Position numbers and translations under genes: made by a program. Under the pieces are notes generated by a model. The model did not search any database and had not been told where the DNA came from. It worked only from the letters and a program-made list of their open reading frames with translations. Below are positions 15,841 through 23,700 of a DNA stretch of 38,379 nucleotides, in pieces (the first letter of the stretch is position 1; the number at the start of each line of letters is the position of its first letter). The stretch comes from Desulfobacteraceae bacterium (GTDB taxonomy: Bacteria; Desulfobacterota; Desulfobacteria; Desulfobacterales; JAABSP01), in contig JAABTM010000012.1 in assembly GCA_011389855.1 (NCBI GenBank), positions 1 to 38,379 of the forward strand, given 5' to 3'.

Positions 15841-16651
15841 ACAGCGGATAGCGGCGCCGGTCCAGGGACGGTCGCCGGGCCTGGTCATGGCGGTGGTCCT
15901 TTTCGTCGCCCTGGGGATGGGGACCGCGGGGATCGCCGCGGCGGCGGAGCCGTCCGAAACCGGGATCCAAACCGGCGCCGACGCCTTCGCCGACGAGGAC
16001 TTTTTCGACGACGAATTCGGGACGGACGCCGAAGCCCGGGCCGGGTCCGCCGTCTCCGACCCGCTGGCCCCCTGGAACAAGGCCATGTTCCACTTCAACG
16101 ACAAGCTCTATTTCTGGGTGCTCAAGCCGGCGGCCACCGGGTACAAAACGGTGACGCCGGGGATCGTCCGGACCGGCGTGAAGAATTTTTTCCATAACCT
16201 CACCACCCCCATCCGGGTGGTCAACTGCATGCTCCAGGGCAAAAGCGAGCGGATGGGGGCGGAGATCGGCCGGTTCATGCTCAACACCACCGTGGGCGTG
16301 CTGGGATTCGGCAACCCCGCCCAGCGGGATCCCCGACTGGCGGTTCCGGAGGAGGATCTCGGCCAGACCTTCGCGGTCTGGGGAATCGGCGACGGGCCTT
16401 ACATCATATGGCCGGTATTGGGGCCCTCCACGATCCGGGACTCCTTCGGCATGCTCGGGGACGGGTTCCTGGACCCGGTCGGTTATGTGGACCCCAGGGT
16501 CTTGTCCGCCGGCATCAAGGCATTCGACACCATCAACGCCACCTCTTTTCGCCTCGGAGATTACGAAGCCCTCAAGGATTCGGCCATCGCGCCCTACGAA
16601 GCCCTCCGGGACGCCTATATCCAGAACCGGAAAAAGAAGATCGGCGAGTAG
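15821..16651 (+). CDS. mlaA: MlaA/VacJ-family outer-membrane lipid-asymmetry protein
   Basis: A 276-residue MlaA (VacJ) protein. The core matches the family: DPLAPWNKAMFHFNDKLYFWVLKP, VKNFFHNLTTPIRVVNCMLQGK, GRFMLNTTVGVLGFGNPA, EEDLGQTFAVWGIGDGPYIIWPVLGPSTIRDSFG and YVDPR. E. coli MlaA is a lipoprotein, but here the signal (LVMAVVLFVALGMGTAGIAAAA) has no lipobox cysteine and there is no Cys in the first 95 residues, so a signal peptidase I substrate is predicted. An acidic linker (about 48-75) precedes the core. The start overlaps mlaC; GAGGAAAAGG lies just before the ATG. It ends the mla operon. Confidence 0.93.
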   Translation: MRKKHRRQRIAAPVQGRSPGLVMAVVLFVALGMGTAGIAAAAEPSETGIQTGADAFADEDFFDDEFGTDAEARAGSAVSDPLAPWNKAMFHFNDKLYFWVLKPAATGYKTVTPGIVRTGVKNFFHNLTTPIRVVNCMLQGKSERMGAEIGRFMLNTTVGVLGFGNPAQRDPRLAVPEEDLGQTFAVWGIGDGPYIIWPVLGPSTIRDSFGMLGDGFLDPVGYVDPRVLSAGIKAFDTINATSFRLGDYEALKDSAIAPYEALRDAYIQNRKKKIGE

Positions 16652-16674
16652 CCGCCCCGGGCCGGGGAGTAAAA

Positions 16675-16690
16675 ATGAATGCTCATTCAT
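16675..16690 (+). promoter_or_regulatory. Second ATGAATG/CATTCAT inverted repeat
   Basis: Arms ATGAATG and CATTCAT flank a 2-base centre (CT), 23 bases after the mlaA stop. It shares its half-site with the fadB operator at 16845-16864 but has shorter spacing. It could be an auxiliary operator; this is inference. Confidence 0.4.
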
Positions 16691-16785
16691 ATCCTTTTTC
16701 GCCCCGGCTCCGGATCTATCGCCCCCAATCCCGCCCCACCCCCTTCCTTTCAGCCTTTCTATAATCACCAATAAATTTAACGTTT

Positions 16786-16817
16786 AGGGAATCTTTTCCC
16801 TGCACCCCATTTTTTTG
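16786..16817 (+). terminator. Possible weak terminator in the mlaA-fadB gap
   Basis: Hairpin AGGGAA-TCTT-TTCCCT (16786-16801), then nine bases and a T7 run. It is short and the T-run is distant, so confidence is low. The 250-base gap 16652-16901 otherwise holds the two inverted repeats and the fadB promoter. Confidence 0.3.
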
Positions 16818-16846
16818 TTGACAGAGGTTTTCCGCCTTTGATAAAT
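16818..16846 (+). promoter_or_regulatory. Promoter of the fadB-thiolase operon
   Basis: TTGACA (16818-16823), then a 16-17 base spacer and a -10-like GATAAA/ATAAAT (16840-16846). It is overlapped at its 3' edge by the 20-bp palindrome, which would place a bound repressor over the -10 region and start site. Confidence 0.65.
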
Positions 16847-16864
16847 GAATGAATATTCATTCAT
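16845..16864 (+). promoter_or_regulatory. FadR-type (TetR family) operator, perfect 20-bp palindrome
   Basis: ATGAATGAATATTCATTCAT is a perfect palindrome. Its inner 18 bases fit the operator consensus I recall for the TetR-family fatty-acid regulator FadR of Bacillus subtilis (TGAATGAMTANTCATTCA). It covers the -10/start region of a beta-oxidation operon, so acyl-CoA-relieved repression is the natural model. No tetR gene is in the window. Confidence 0.7.
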
Positions 16865-16901
16865 GTCAGGTGATGTTAATCTATTCCCAGGAGGTAAACA
16901 G

Positions 16902-19310
16902 ATGATCAGAAAGATAAAACAAGCGGCCGTGATCGGTTCCGGCGTCATGGGCGGGGGCATCGCGGCCCTGCTGGCGTCCGCCGGGGTCAAAACGCTCCTG
17001 CTGGATATCGTCCCCTTCGATCTCAAAGACGAAGAAAAGGACGATCCCAAGGCGCGAAACCGGATCGTCAAGGCGGGTTACGACGCCATGGTCAAGGCCA
17101 ATCCCCCCCTGCTGATGCACAAAAAGGATGTGGCCCGGATCAGCATCGGCAACCTGGAGGACGATTTCGACAAGCTGAAGGACTGCGACTGGATCGTCGA
17201 GGTGGTGGTGGAGAACCTCAAGATCAAGCAGGATCTCCTCGGTCGGCTGGAAGGGGTCCGGAAAGAGACCTCCATCGTCTCCACCAACACGTCGGGGATT
17301 CCGCTCAAGTCCATGTCCGAAGGGCTGAGCCCGGATTTCAAACGCCACTTCATGGGAACCCACTTCTTCAACCCGGTCCGGTACATGAAGCTGCTGGAGC
17401 TGATCCCCGGAGGGGAGACCGACCCGGAAGTGCTCGACTTCATGGCCGATTTCGGCGAGCGGATCCTGGGCAAAGGGATCGTCTGGGCCAAGGACACCCC
17501 CAACTTCGTGGGCAACCGCATCGGGGTCCAGGGCATCGTCAAGGCTATGCAGGTCATGCTCGAAGACGGTTTGACCATCCCCGAGGTGGACGCCCTGTTC
17601 GGCCCGGCCATGGGCCGTCCCAAGACCGCCATGTTCAAGACCTCCGACCTGGTGGGCCTGGACACCATGGCCCATGTGGCCAAAAATACTTACGATCTGG
17701 TGGAAGACGATGAGCAGCGGGACAGCTTCAAAATCCCGGAATTCGTCAACAAGATGATCGATCAAAAGTTGCTGGGCAAAAAGGCCAAGGCCGGCTTCTA
17801 CAAGACCGACCTCACCCCGGAGTGGAAGAAGATCCGGAAGGTCATCGATCCCGAAACCCTGGAATACGCGGAATACGACAAACCCGATTTCCCCTGCCTC
17901 CAGGCGGCCAAAAAGGCCAAGATCCTGCCCGAAAAGATGCGGGCCGTGGTTTACGGCGACGACAAGGGCGCCAAGTTCGCCTGGAAGGTGGTGGCCAACG
18001 GCCTGATCTATGCGGCCAACCGGATTCCCGAGATCTCGGACACCATCGTGGAGATCGACAACGCCATGAAGTGGGGCTACAACTTCGAGATGGGCCCCTT
18101 CGAGACCTGGGACGCCATCGGCGTAAAGGAATCCGTGGAGAAGATGGAAGCCGACGGCTTCGACGTGCCGGAAAAGGTCAAGAAGATGCTGGCGGCCGGG
18201 AACACCTCCTTTTACAAGACCGAGAACGGCACGGTCTATTTCTACGATTTCGAGACCCAGGGATACAAAGAGCGGACCGTCAGCGACAAGATCGTCTCGC
18301 TCTCCGCCCTCAAGGGCGCCGACCGGACCGTCCAGTCCAACAAATCCGCCTCCCTCGTCGATCTGGGCGACGGCGTCTTCTGCTGTGAGTTCCACACCAA
18401 GATGAACGCCATCAACAAAGAGATCGTCGATTTCATGGGCGAGGCCATGGAATACGTGGATCAAAACGGCGTGGGCCTGGTAATCGGCAACCAGGCGGGC
18501 GGCATGCCCGGCGCCTTTTCGGCCGGCGGCGACCTGTTCTACATGGGGTCCCTGGCCAAAGAAGGCAAGTTTGCCGACATCGACGCTTTCCTGCGGCAGG
18601 CCCAGGAGGGGATGCAGCGGATCAGGTACGCCCACTTCCCCGTGGTGGCGGCGCCCTACGGCATGACCCTGGGCGGCGGGTGCGAGGTCTGTCTGGGCAC
18701 GGCGGACAAGATCGTGGCCCACGCGGATCTCTTCATGGGGCTGGTGGAAATCGGCGTCGGCCTGCTGCCGGCGGGCGGCGGCTGCCTCAACCTGTGGAAG
18801 AAGTTCCTGAGCACGGTCCCCGAGGCGGTAAGCGATTACGACCTGGGCAAATTCTTCATCCCGGCCTTCATGAACATCGCCATGGCCAAGGTCTCCAACT
18901 CGGCGGCCGACGCCCGGGCCAACGGGTTCCTGGGCCCCAACGACCGGATCATCTTCAACCGGGATTACCTCATCGGCGAGGCCAAGAAAGAGGTCCTCAA
19001 CATGGTGGACGTCGGCTACGCCCCGCCGGCCCGGCGGAAGGTCAAGGTGCTGGGCGAAGCGGCCCAGGGCATGATCGCCGGCGAACTCCACAACATGCTG
19101 AGCGGCAAATTCGTCAGTGAATACGACGCCTTCCTGGCCAATCGGATCGCCTATGTGTTAAGCGGCGGCGACGTCCGAACCAACACCGAAGTGGACGAAT
19201 CGGTCATCCTCACCCTGGAGCGGGAGGCCTTCATCGATTTCTGGAAGCAGGAAAAAACCCAGGCCCGGGTCGAGCACATGCTGAAAACGGGGAAGCCCCT
19301 TCGAAACTGA
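16902..19310 (+). CDS. fadB: 3-hydroxyacyl-CoA dehydrogenase / enoyl-CoA hydratase fusion (FadN/FadB-like)
   Basis: An 802-residue multifunctional beta-oxidation enzyme. The N-terminal half is a 3-hydroxyacyl-CoA dehydrogenase: Rossmann motif VIGSGVMGGGIAALLASAG (10-28), STNTSGIPL, GTHFFNPVRYMKLLELIPG with the catalytic His, DTPNFVGNRIG, then the C-terminal helical domains. The C-terminal part (about 470 onward) is an enoyl-CoA hydratase/crotonase domain with GAFSAGGDL and GMTLGGGCEVCLG oxyanion-hole segments and VEIGVGLLPAGGG. Dehydrogenase first and hydratase second is the FadN order, reverse of E. coli FadB. AGGAGG lies 7 bases before the ATG at 16902; the upstream ATG at 16845 lies in the operator and is rejected. 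A thiolase follows, giving a complete hydration-oxidation-thiolysis unit. Confidence 0.93.
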   Translation: MIRKIKQAAVIGSGVMGGGIAALLASAGVKTLLLDIVPFDLKDEEKDDPKARNRIVKAGYDAMVKANPPLLMHKKDVARISIGNLEDDFDKLKDCDWIVEVVVENLKIKQDLLGRLEGVRKETSIVSTNTSGIPLKSMSEGLSPDFKRHFMGTHFFNPVRYMKLLELIPGGETDPEVLDFMADFGERILGKGIVWAKDTPNFVGNRIGVQGIVKAMQVMLEDGLTIPEVDALFGPAMGRPKTAMFKTSDLVGLDTMAHVAKNTYDLVEDDEQRDSFKIPEFVNKMIDQKLLGKKAKAGFYKTDLTPEWKKIRKVIDPETLEYAEYDKPDFPCLQAAKKAKILPEKMRAVVYGDDKGAKFAWKVVANGLIYAANRIPEISDTIVEIDNAMKWGYNFEMGPFETWDAIGVKESVEKMEADGFDVPEKVKKMLAAGNTSFYKTENGTVYFYDFETQGYKERTVSDKIVSLSALKGADRTVQSNKSASLVDLGDGVFCCEFHTKMNAINKEIVDFMGEAMEYVDQNGVGLVIGNQAGGMPGAFSAGGDLFYMGSLAKEGKFADIDAFLRQAQEGMQRIRYAHFPVVAAPYGMTLGGGCEVCLGTADKIVAHADLFMGLVEIGVGLLPAGGGCLNLWKKFLSTVPEAVSDYDLGKFFIPAFMNIAMAKVSNSAADARANGFLGPNDRIIFNRDYLIGEAKKEVLNMVDVGYAPPARRKVKVLGEAAQGMIAGELHNMLSGKFVSEYDAFLANRIAYVLSGGDVRTNTEVDESVILTLEREAFIDFWKQEKTQARVEHMLKTGKPLRN

Positions 19311-19331
19311 ACTATGATTTCAAGGATTTAA

Positions 19332-19366
19332 ATGATGGCCATGATGGGGATCATCATGGCCATCAT
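19332..19366 (+). other. Intercistronic hairpin between fadB and thiolase
   Basis: A perfect 15-bp stem (ATGATGGCCATGATG at 19332-19346 with its complement at 19352-19366) and a GGGAT loop. There is no T-run, so it is probably an mRNA stability or processing element rather than a terminator. The thiolase Shine-Dalgarno AAAGGAGG follows about 38 bases later. Confidence 0.8.
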
Positions 19367-19417
19367 CCCAATCAGATGAATCACAGTTCAGACACCTTAT
19401 AAAGGAGGAAATCTACA

Positions 19418-20596
19418 ATGAGAGACGCATATATCGTTACATCCGTCAGAACCCCCGGCTGCCGGCGCGGCAAAGGGGCGCTGAAAGACACCCGACCCGA
19501 GGATCTGCTGGCCTTTATCCTCAACGCGGCCGTGGATAAGACGTCCAATCTGGACAAAAAACTGATCGACGACGTGATGATCGGCTGTTCCTTTCCCGAA
19601 GCCGAACAGGGCCTCAACATCGGCCGGATCGTCACCCAGATCGCCGGATTCCCCGAAGAGGTCTCCGGCGCCACCGTCAACCGGTTCTGCGCCTCGGGCC
19701 TGGAGGCCATCTCCCAGGCGTCTCTGCGGGTCATGTCCGGCTGGTCCGAAATTGCCATCGGCGGCGGGGTGGAGTCCATGACCTACGTGCCCATGGGCGG
19801 CAACCTGCCCCGGCCTCATCCCGAACATACCCGGAAGCACGCGGATTTGTACACCTCCATGGGCATCACAGCCGAGAACGTGGCCCAGCGGTACAACGTC
19901 GCCCGGGAAGACCAGGACGAATTCGCGTACAATTCCCAGATGAAGGCCGCCAAAGCCATGAACGAGGGGCTGTTCACCGAACTCATCCCCACCCCGGCGG
20001 CCAAATTTGAACTGGGCGAGGACGGGATCTATAAAAAAGAGACCTTCATCATCGACCACGACGACGGCATCCGGCCCACCACCACCAAAGAGGGCCTGGG
20101 CAAGCTCAACCCGGTCTTCGCCGCCGGCGGCAGCGTCACCGCCGGCAACTCCTCCCAGACCACCGACGGCGCCGCCGCCGCCATTATAATGAGCGAGGAC
20201 AAGGTCAAGGAACTGGGCGTCCAACCCATCGCCAAGCTCAAATGCTACACCACCGTCGGCTGCCGGCCGGATGAAATGGGCGTCGGGCCCCGATATGCCA
20301 TCCCCAAGCTGCTGAAGCTGGCCGGGATGGATGTAAAGGATATCGACATCTTCGAGATTAACGAAGCCTTTGCCTCCCAGGCGATTTATTGTGTGAGGGA
20401 GTTGGGCATCGATATGGAGAAGGTTAATATCCATGGGGGGGCGATTGCTTTGGGGCATCCATTGGGCTGCACCGGGGCGAAGTTGTGTGCGACGTTGTTG
20501 GCGAATATGAGGGAGCGTGGAGCAAAATTCGGCGTGGAGTCCATGTGCATTGGCGGCGGAATGGGGGCCGCGGCGTTGTTTGAGATGATAGAATAA
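19418..20596 (+). CDS. fadA: Thiolase (acetyl-CoA C-acyltransferase)
   Basis: A 392-residue type II thiolase that cleaves 3-oxoacyl-CoA to acetyl-CoA and a shortened acyl-CoA. Catalytic residues are all present: nucleophile Cys91 in VNRFCASGLEA, NEAFA, His347 in GGAIALGHPLGCTGAK and Cys377 in MCIGGGMGAA. Placement behind the FadN-like gene and a shared leader point to a degradative role. AAAGGAGG precedes the ATG. Codon choice changes sharply near the end: from about 20390 to the stop all seven leucines are TTG, with many GTT, ATT, TGT, AGG and GCG codons, while upstream leucines are mostly CTG or CTC; the protein stays intact. A strong terminator follows. Confidence 0.95.
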   Translation: MRDAYIVTSVRTPGCRRGKGALKDTRPEDLLAFILNAAVDKTSNLDKKLIDDVMIGCSFPEAEQGLNIGRIVTQIAGFPEEVSGATVNRFCASGLEAISQASLRVMSGWSEIAIGGGVESMTYVPMGGNLPRPHPEHTRKHADLYTSMGITAENVAQRYNVAREDQDEFAYNSQMKAAKAMNEGLFTELIPTPAAKFELGEDGIYKKETFIIDHDDGIRPTTTKEGLGKLNPVFAAGGSVTAGNSSQTTDGAAAAIIMSEDKVKELGVQPIAKLKCYTTVGCRPDEMGVGPRYAIPKLLKLAGMDVKDIDIFEINEAFASQAIYCVRELGIDMEKVNIHGGAIALGHPLGCTGAKLCATLLANMRERGAKFGVESMCIGGGMGAAALFEMIE

Positions 20597-20625
20597 GTTT
20601 TATTCGCTAATATCCAGGATACTGA

Positions 20626-20660
20626 AAAAGGGCCGCCCGGTTTGGGCGGCCCTTTTGTTT
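20626..20660 (+). terminator. Rho-independent terminator after the thiolase gene
   Basis: GGGCCGCCC (20630-20638), loop GGTTT, GGGCGGCCC (20644-20652), with flanking AAAA and TTTTGTTT. A perfect 9-bp GC stem plus T-run ends the fadB-thiolase operon. Confidence 0.93.
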
Positions 20661-20733
20661 ACAACTCAGAGGGCACCGGCTCGCCCCACCATGTTGGCGA
20701 TCTCCTGATGCGTCATTTTCTCCGTGTTATCCC

Positions 20734-20775
20734 AAAAAAAGCCCCGACCACATTCGAGTGGTTGAGGCTTTTTTC
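20734..20775 (-). terminator. Terminator of the RHS cluster (bidirectional)
   Basis: GCCCCGACCAC (20741-20751) pairs with GTGGTTGAGGC (20758-20768) with one mismatch, flanked by A7 and T6 runs. On the minus strand it lies just past the RHS stop and ends in a T7 run. It faces the thiolase terminator; the bases between them hold no gene I recognise. Confidence 0.85.
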
Positions 20776-20787
20776 GATGGAATTCGA

Positions 20788-23700
20788 TTATCGCCCCATT
20801 GGAGGCATCCGGATCAAATAGGGAATCGTGATTCCAGTCCCCGGCGGCGTCCATACATTCGATGTGTTTGGATCGATGTAATGGATCGTCGGCCTAGGCC
20901 GAGGAATCGCGGGATCGACGGTCACGAATGATGGATCGGAGAAAAGATTCCGGAACATCGTCTCGGCCGGGGTCGCGGATTCCGGCGCCGGGGCGGACGG
21001 CGGGGGCGGCAATATATTCTCGTTAAACGGATTGTTGTTCATGTAGGTGTAAGAATTGCCGGCGATATCGTAGCCGTCGGGATCCGGCTGGAGATACCGT
21101 CCGATACCCGGATGATAATGACGGCGGCTGTCGATATAGAGCCCGGTGGTTTCGTCGAAACGGTCGCCGGCGAAATAAAAGGGGTTGCCCACCCTCGACG
21201 TCTCGATGGTTCCGTCGTCGTCCCGGATGATAAAATTTCCGAAAGCATCGTAGGCGTACCGTTCCACGATATTGCCCGCTTCGTCGGCGATGGCGACGAC
21301 CGAGCCGTAGGGGTCCGTCAGAAAATAATATTTCGCCTGGCCAATGACGCTCATCCGAATCAAGTCGCCGTTTTCGGGGTGATATACATACCGTCTGAGA
21401 GTATCTCCTTCCGCGTTGCATTCAGCGATCATACGGTCGCCGTCATAAACATACGTGATCTCTCCGGCTGCATCGCTCTGGCGGCGGCGGATCAGCAGTC
21501 CTTCATGATCGTACGCATACTGCACTTCGATATCTCCGGCATCAACTTTTATGAGTCGGTTTTTCTTATCGTACGTGTAGTGATTGAGAGAATCTTTCTC
21601 CAGGTTTCCGTTGGCGTCGCACCCAAGGGATGTTCCTCCCGCGGAGCTGTAGCAGTTCGATTTTTCCGGCAAGGAATAGGCCGTGGCGATCCCTCCCTGG
21701 ATGACGACGGTTGTTCGGTTGCCGACCCAGTCATATTGGCATTCAGCGTCCCCTATCGCCAAAGGCCCTAAATAACCGGCCGACACGAGGCGGTTGAGTG
21801 CATCATATCCATACTCGAATTGACCCAGAGGCCCGCTGGCTGTTTCGAGGTTGCCGAACGCATCGTACGCGTATGTCGTCGTCGAAATGGCGCCATCAAC
21901 GGCATCGCGGGTCACTTTAACGGTCGCCATTTGGCCGGCGTCGTTCCATGTATAGGTCTGGGCAAGTCCATTGCCCATTTCTTTCCGACTTAGACGGCCG
22001 GCGCCGTCATAATCGAAAGAGGCGATGGGGCCCTTGGCGTCTTTGATCGCTTCCAACCGGCCGGCGACGTCATAGGCGTAGTCGATTTCGTAGGGGTTGG
22101 GATATTTCAGCGTGGCCAGCTTTCCCTCCGGGGTGTATTCATAACCGACCGTGTAGTCGCCCTGACGGACGATCCATGGACGCCCCAGCGCATTGTACTC
22201 GTAATCCGCGGCGGCGACAACGGACGCGGCGTCGCCCTCTTTTACCGTCGCCGATTTCAGCAATCCAAAACTGTTGTATTGATACTCCATAACCGGATCG
22301 CCCCCGCCGCCGGTTTCTTTCTTTAGACGGTTGGCGGCGTCATACTCGTAATTGAACGCATTTCCAGCTCGATCCACCAGCGAAACCAGATTTCCGGCGG
22401 CGTCATATTCGCGGGTTTCCGTTTTTCCGTCCGGATACCTTGTTTGGGTCAATTGATTGTAGGCGTCATAATCAAATTCCGTTCGATTGCCCCTCGCATC
22501 CTCGAATGCTGTCAGATTGCCGCTGGCGTCATATTCATACTGGTTATCGGGGTTCGGCCCTACATATTGGATTTCATAGGACATGCGGATAAGCCGGTTA
22601 AGGGCGTCATGGGAAAACCATAGAACGGGATCATCGTTATGGGTGACCGTCTGGAGATTGCCCGCGTCATCGTAGGCATATTGGGTGTCGGGCCAGTTTG
22701 GACCGTCGATCCGTTCGATCCGGCCATTCGTATCGTACCCATAGGAAATGGTACCGTCGCCTGGGGTTGTGATCCTTCTCAGCTTCCCGTTTTTTTCATA
22801 CTCGAATTCGGCTATCTCCGAATCCGAATCCGAATCCGAATCCGATGGCGGTTGAATGCTTTTCCGCAGCAGCCGTCCCCGAAGGTCATGTTCGTACAAA
22901 TACACCACGCCGTCCCGGTCCGTGAATGATTCGACTTGGCCCAGGTCGTTGTGCGTCAGGGTCGCCGGTTTGTTCATTCGATCCGTTATCGCCGAGATAT
23001 AGCCGTGCGCATCATAAGAAAATTGCGCATCATGTTCGTCTCCGTCGGTGGCGATCTCAATGATGTTCGTCAAGTCGCCGCTATCGTTGTACTCAAACGC
23101 AAGCTTTTCTCCGGATGGATGCGTGATTTTTTTGAGATGGCCGTTGTCGGCGTAAGAAAAGGACGTTTCGCGACTCAACGGGTCGATGATTTTTGCGATC
23201 CGGCCATTTTGATACTCGTAAGTGGAGGTGATCGATTCGGAATCGCCCTGGTTTTGGGTGATCTTCGTCAGGTTTCCGGCCGCATCATATTCGTAATCGG
23301 TCCGCATTCCGCCTGGATCGACCTGTTGCGTCATGTTCATTGCATCATCATACGCATAATCGGCGTCCAAATTCAGTCTTTCCTCGCCTCCTTTATCCCG
23401 GATGATGCGGGTGGGATTCCCCCGATCATTGAAAACATATTGGTCCACGACGCCGTTGGGCCGGGTCACGGTCGTGGCCCGGTTTTCCCGGTCATAGGCG
23501 AACATAAGCGTCCGGCCGCGATGGGTTTGCTCCTGGAGGCGGCCCTGATCGTCGTAATCGTTTTCGATGACGACGATCCCCGCCGGGTCGGTCGCTTCCA
23601 CGAGTCGGGATGTCCCCGTCTTATAGGTGAATCGATAGGCGTCGGTTTCGCCGGCGCCGGCGTCGGGAAGAGGGGGTAAACGGATATGGGTCAGCCGGCC

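Noticed and set aside
16881-19091. A 736-codon open frame opposite fadB
   Set aside because: Antisense shadow of a gene with clear catalytic motifs; no recognisable domain in its translation.
20788-21010. Toxin domain in the RHS tail with a downstream immunity gene
   Set aside because: The tail is short and Pro-rich, the DPxG cleavage motif is missing, and the space between the RHS stop and the thiolase terminator has no credible gene.
22817-22846. CRISPR-like array
   Set aside because: The hexamer repeat (and the 8-bp arrays at 4287 and 35704) have no spacers and are simple tandem repeats.
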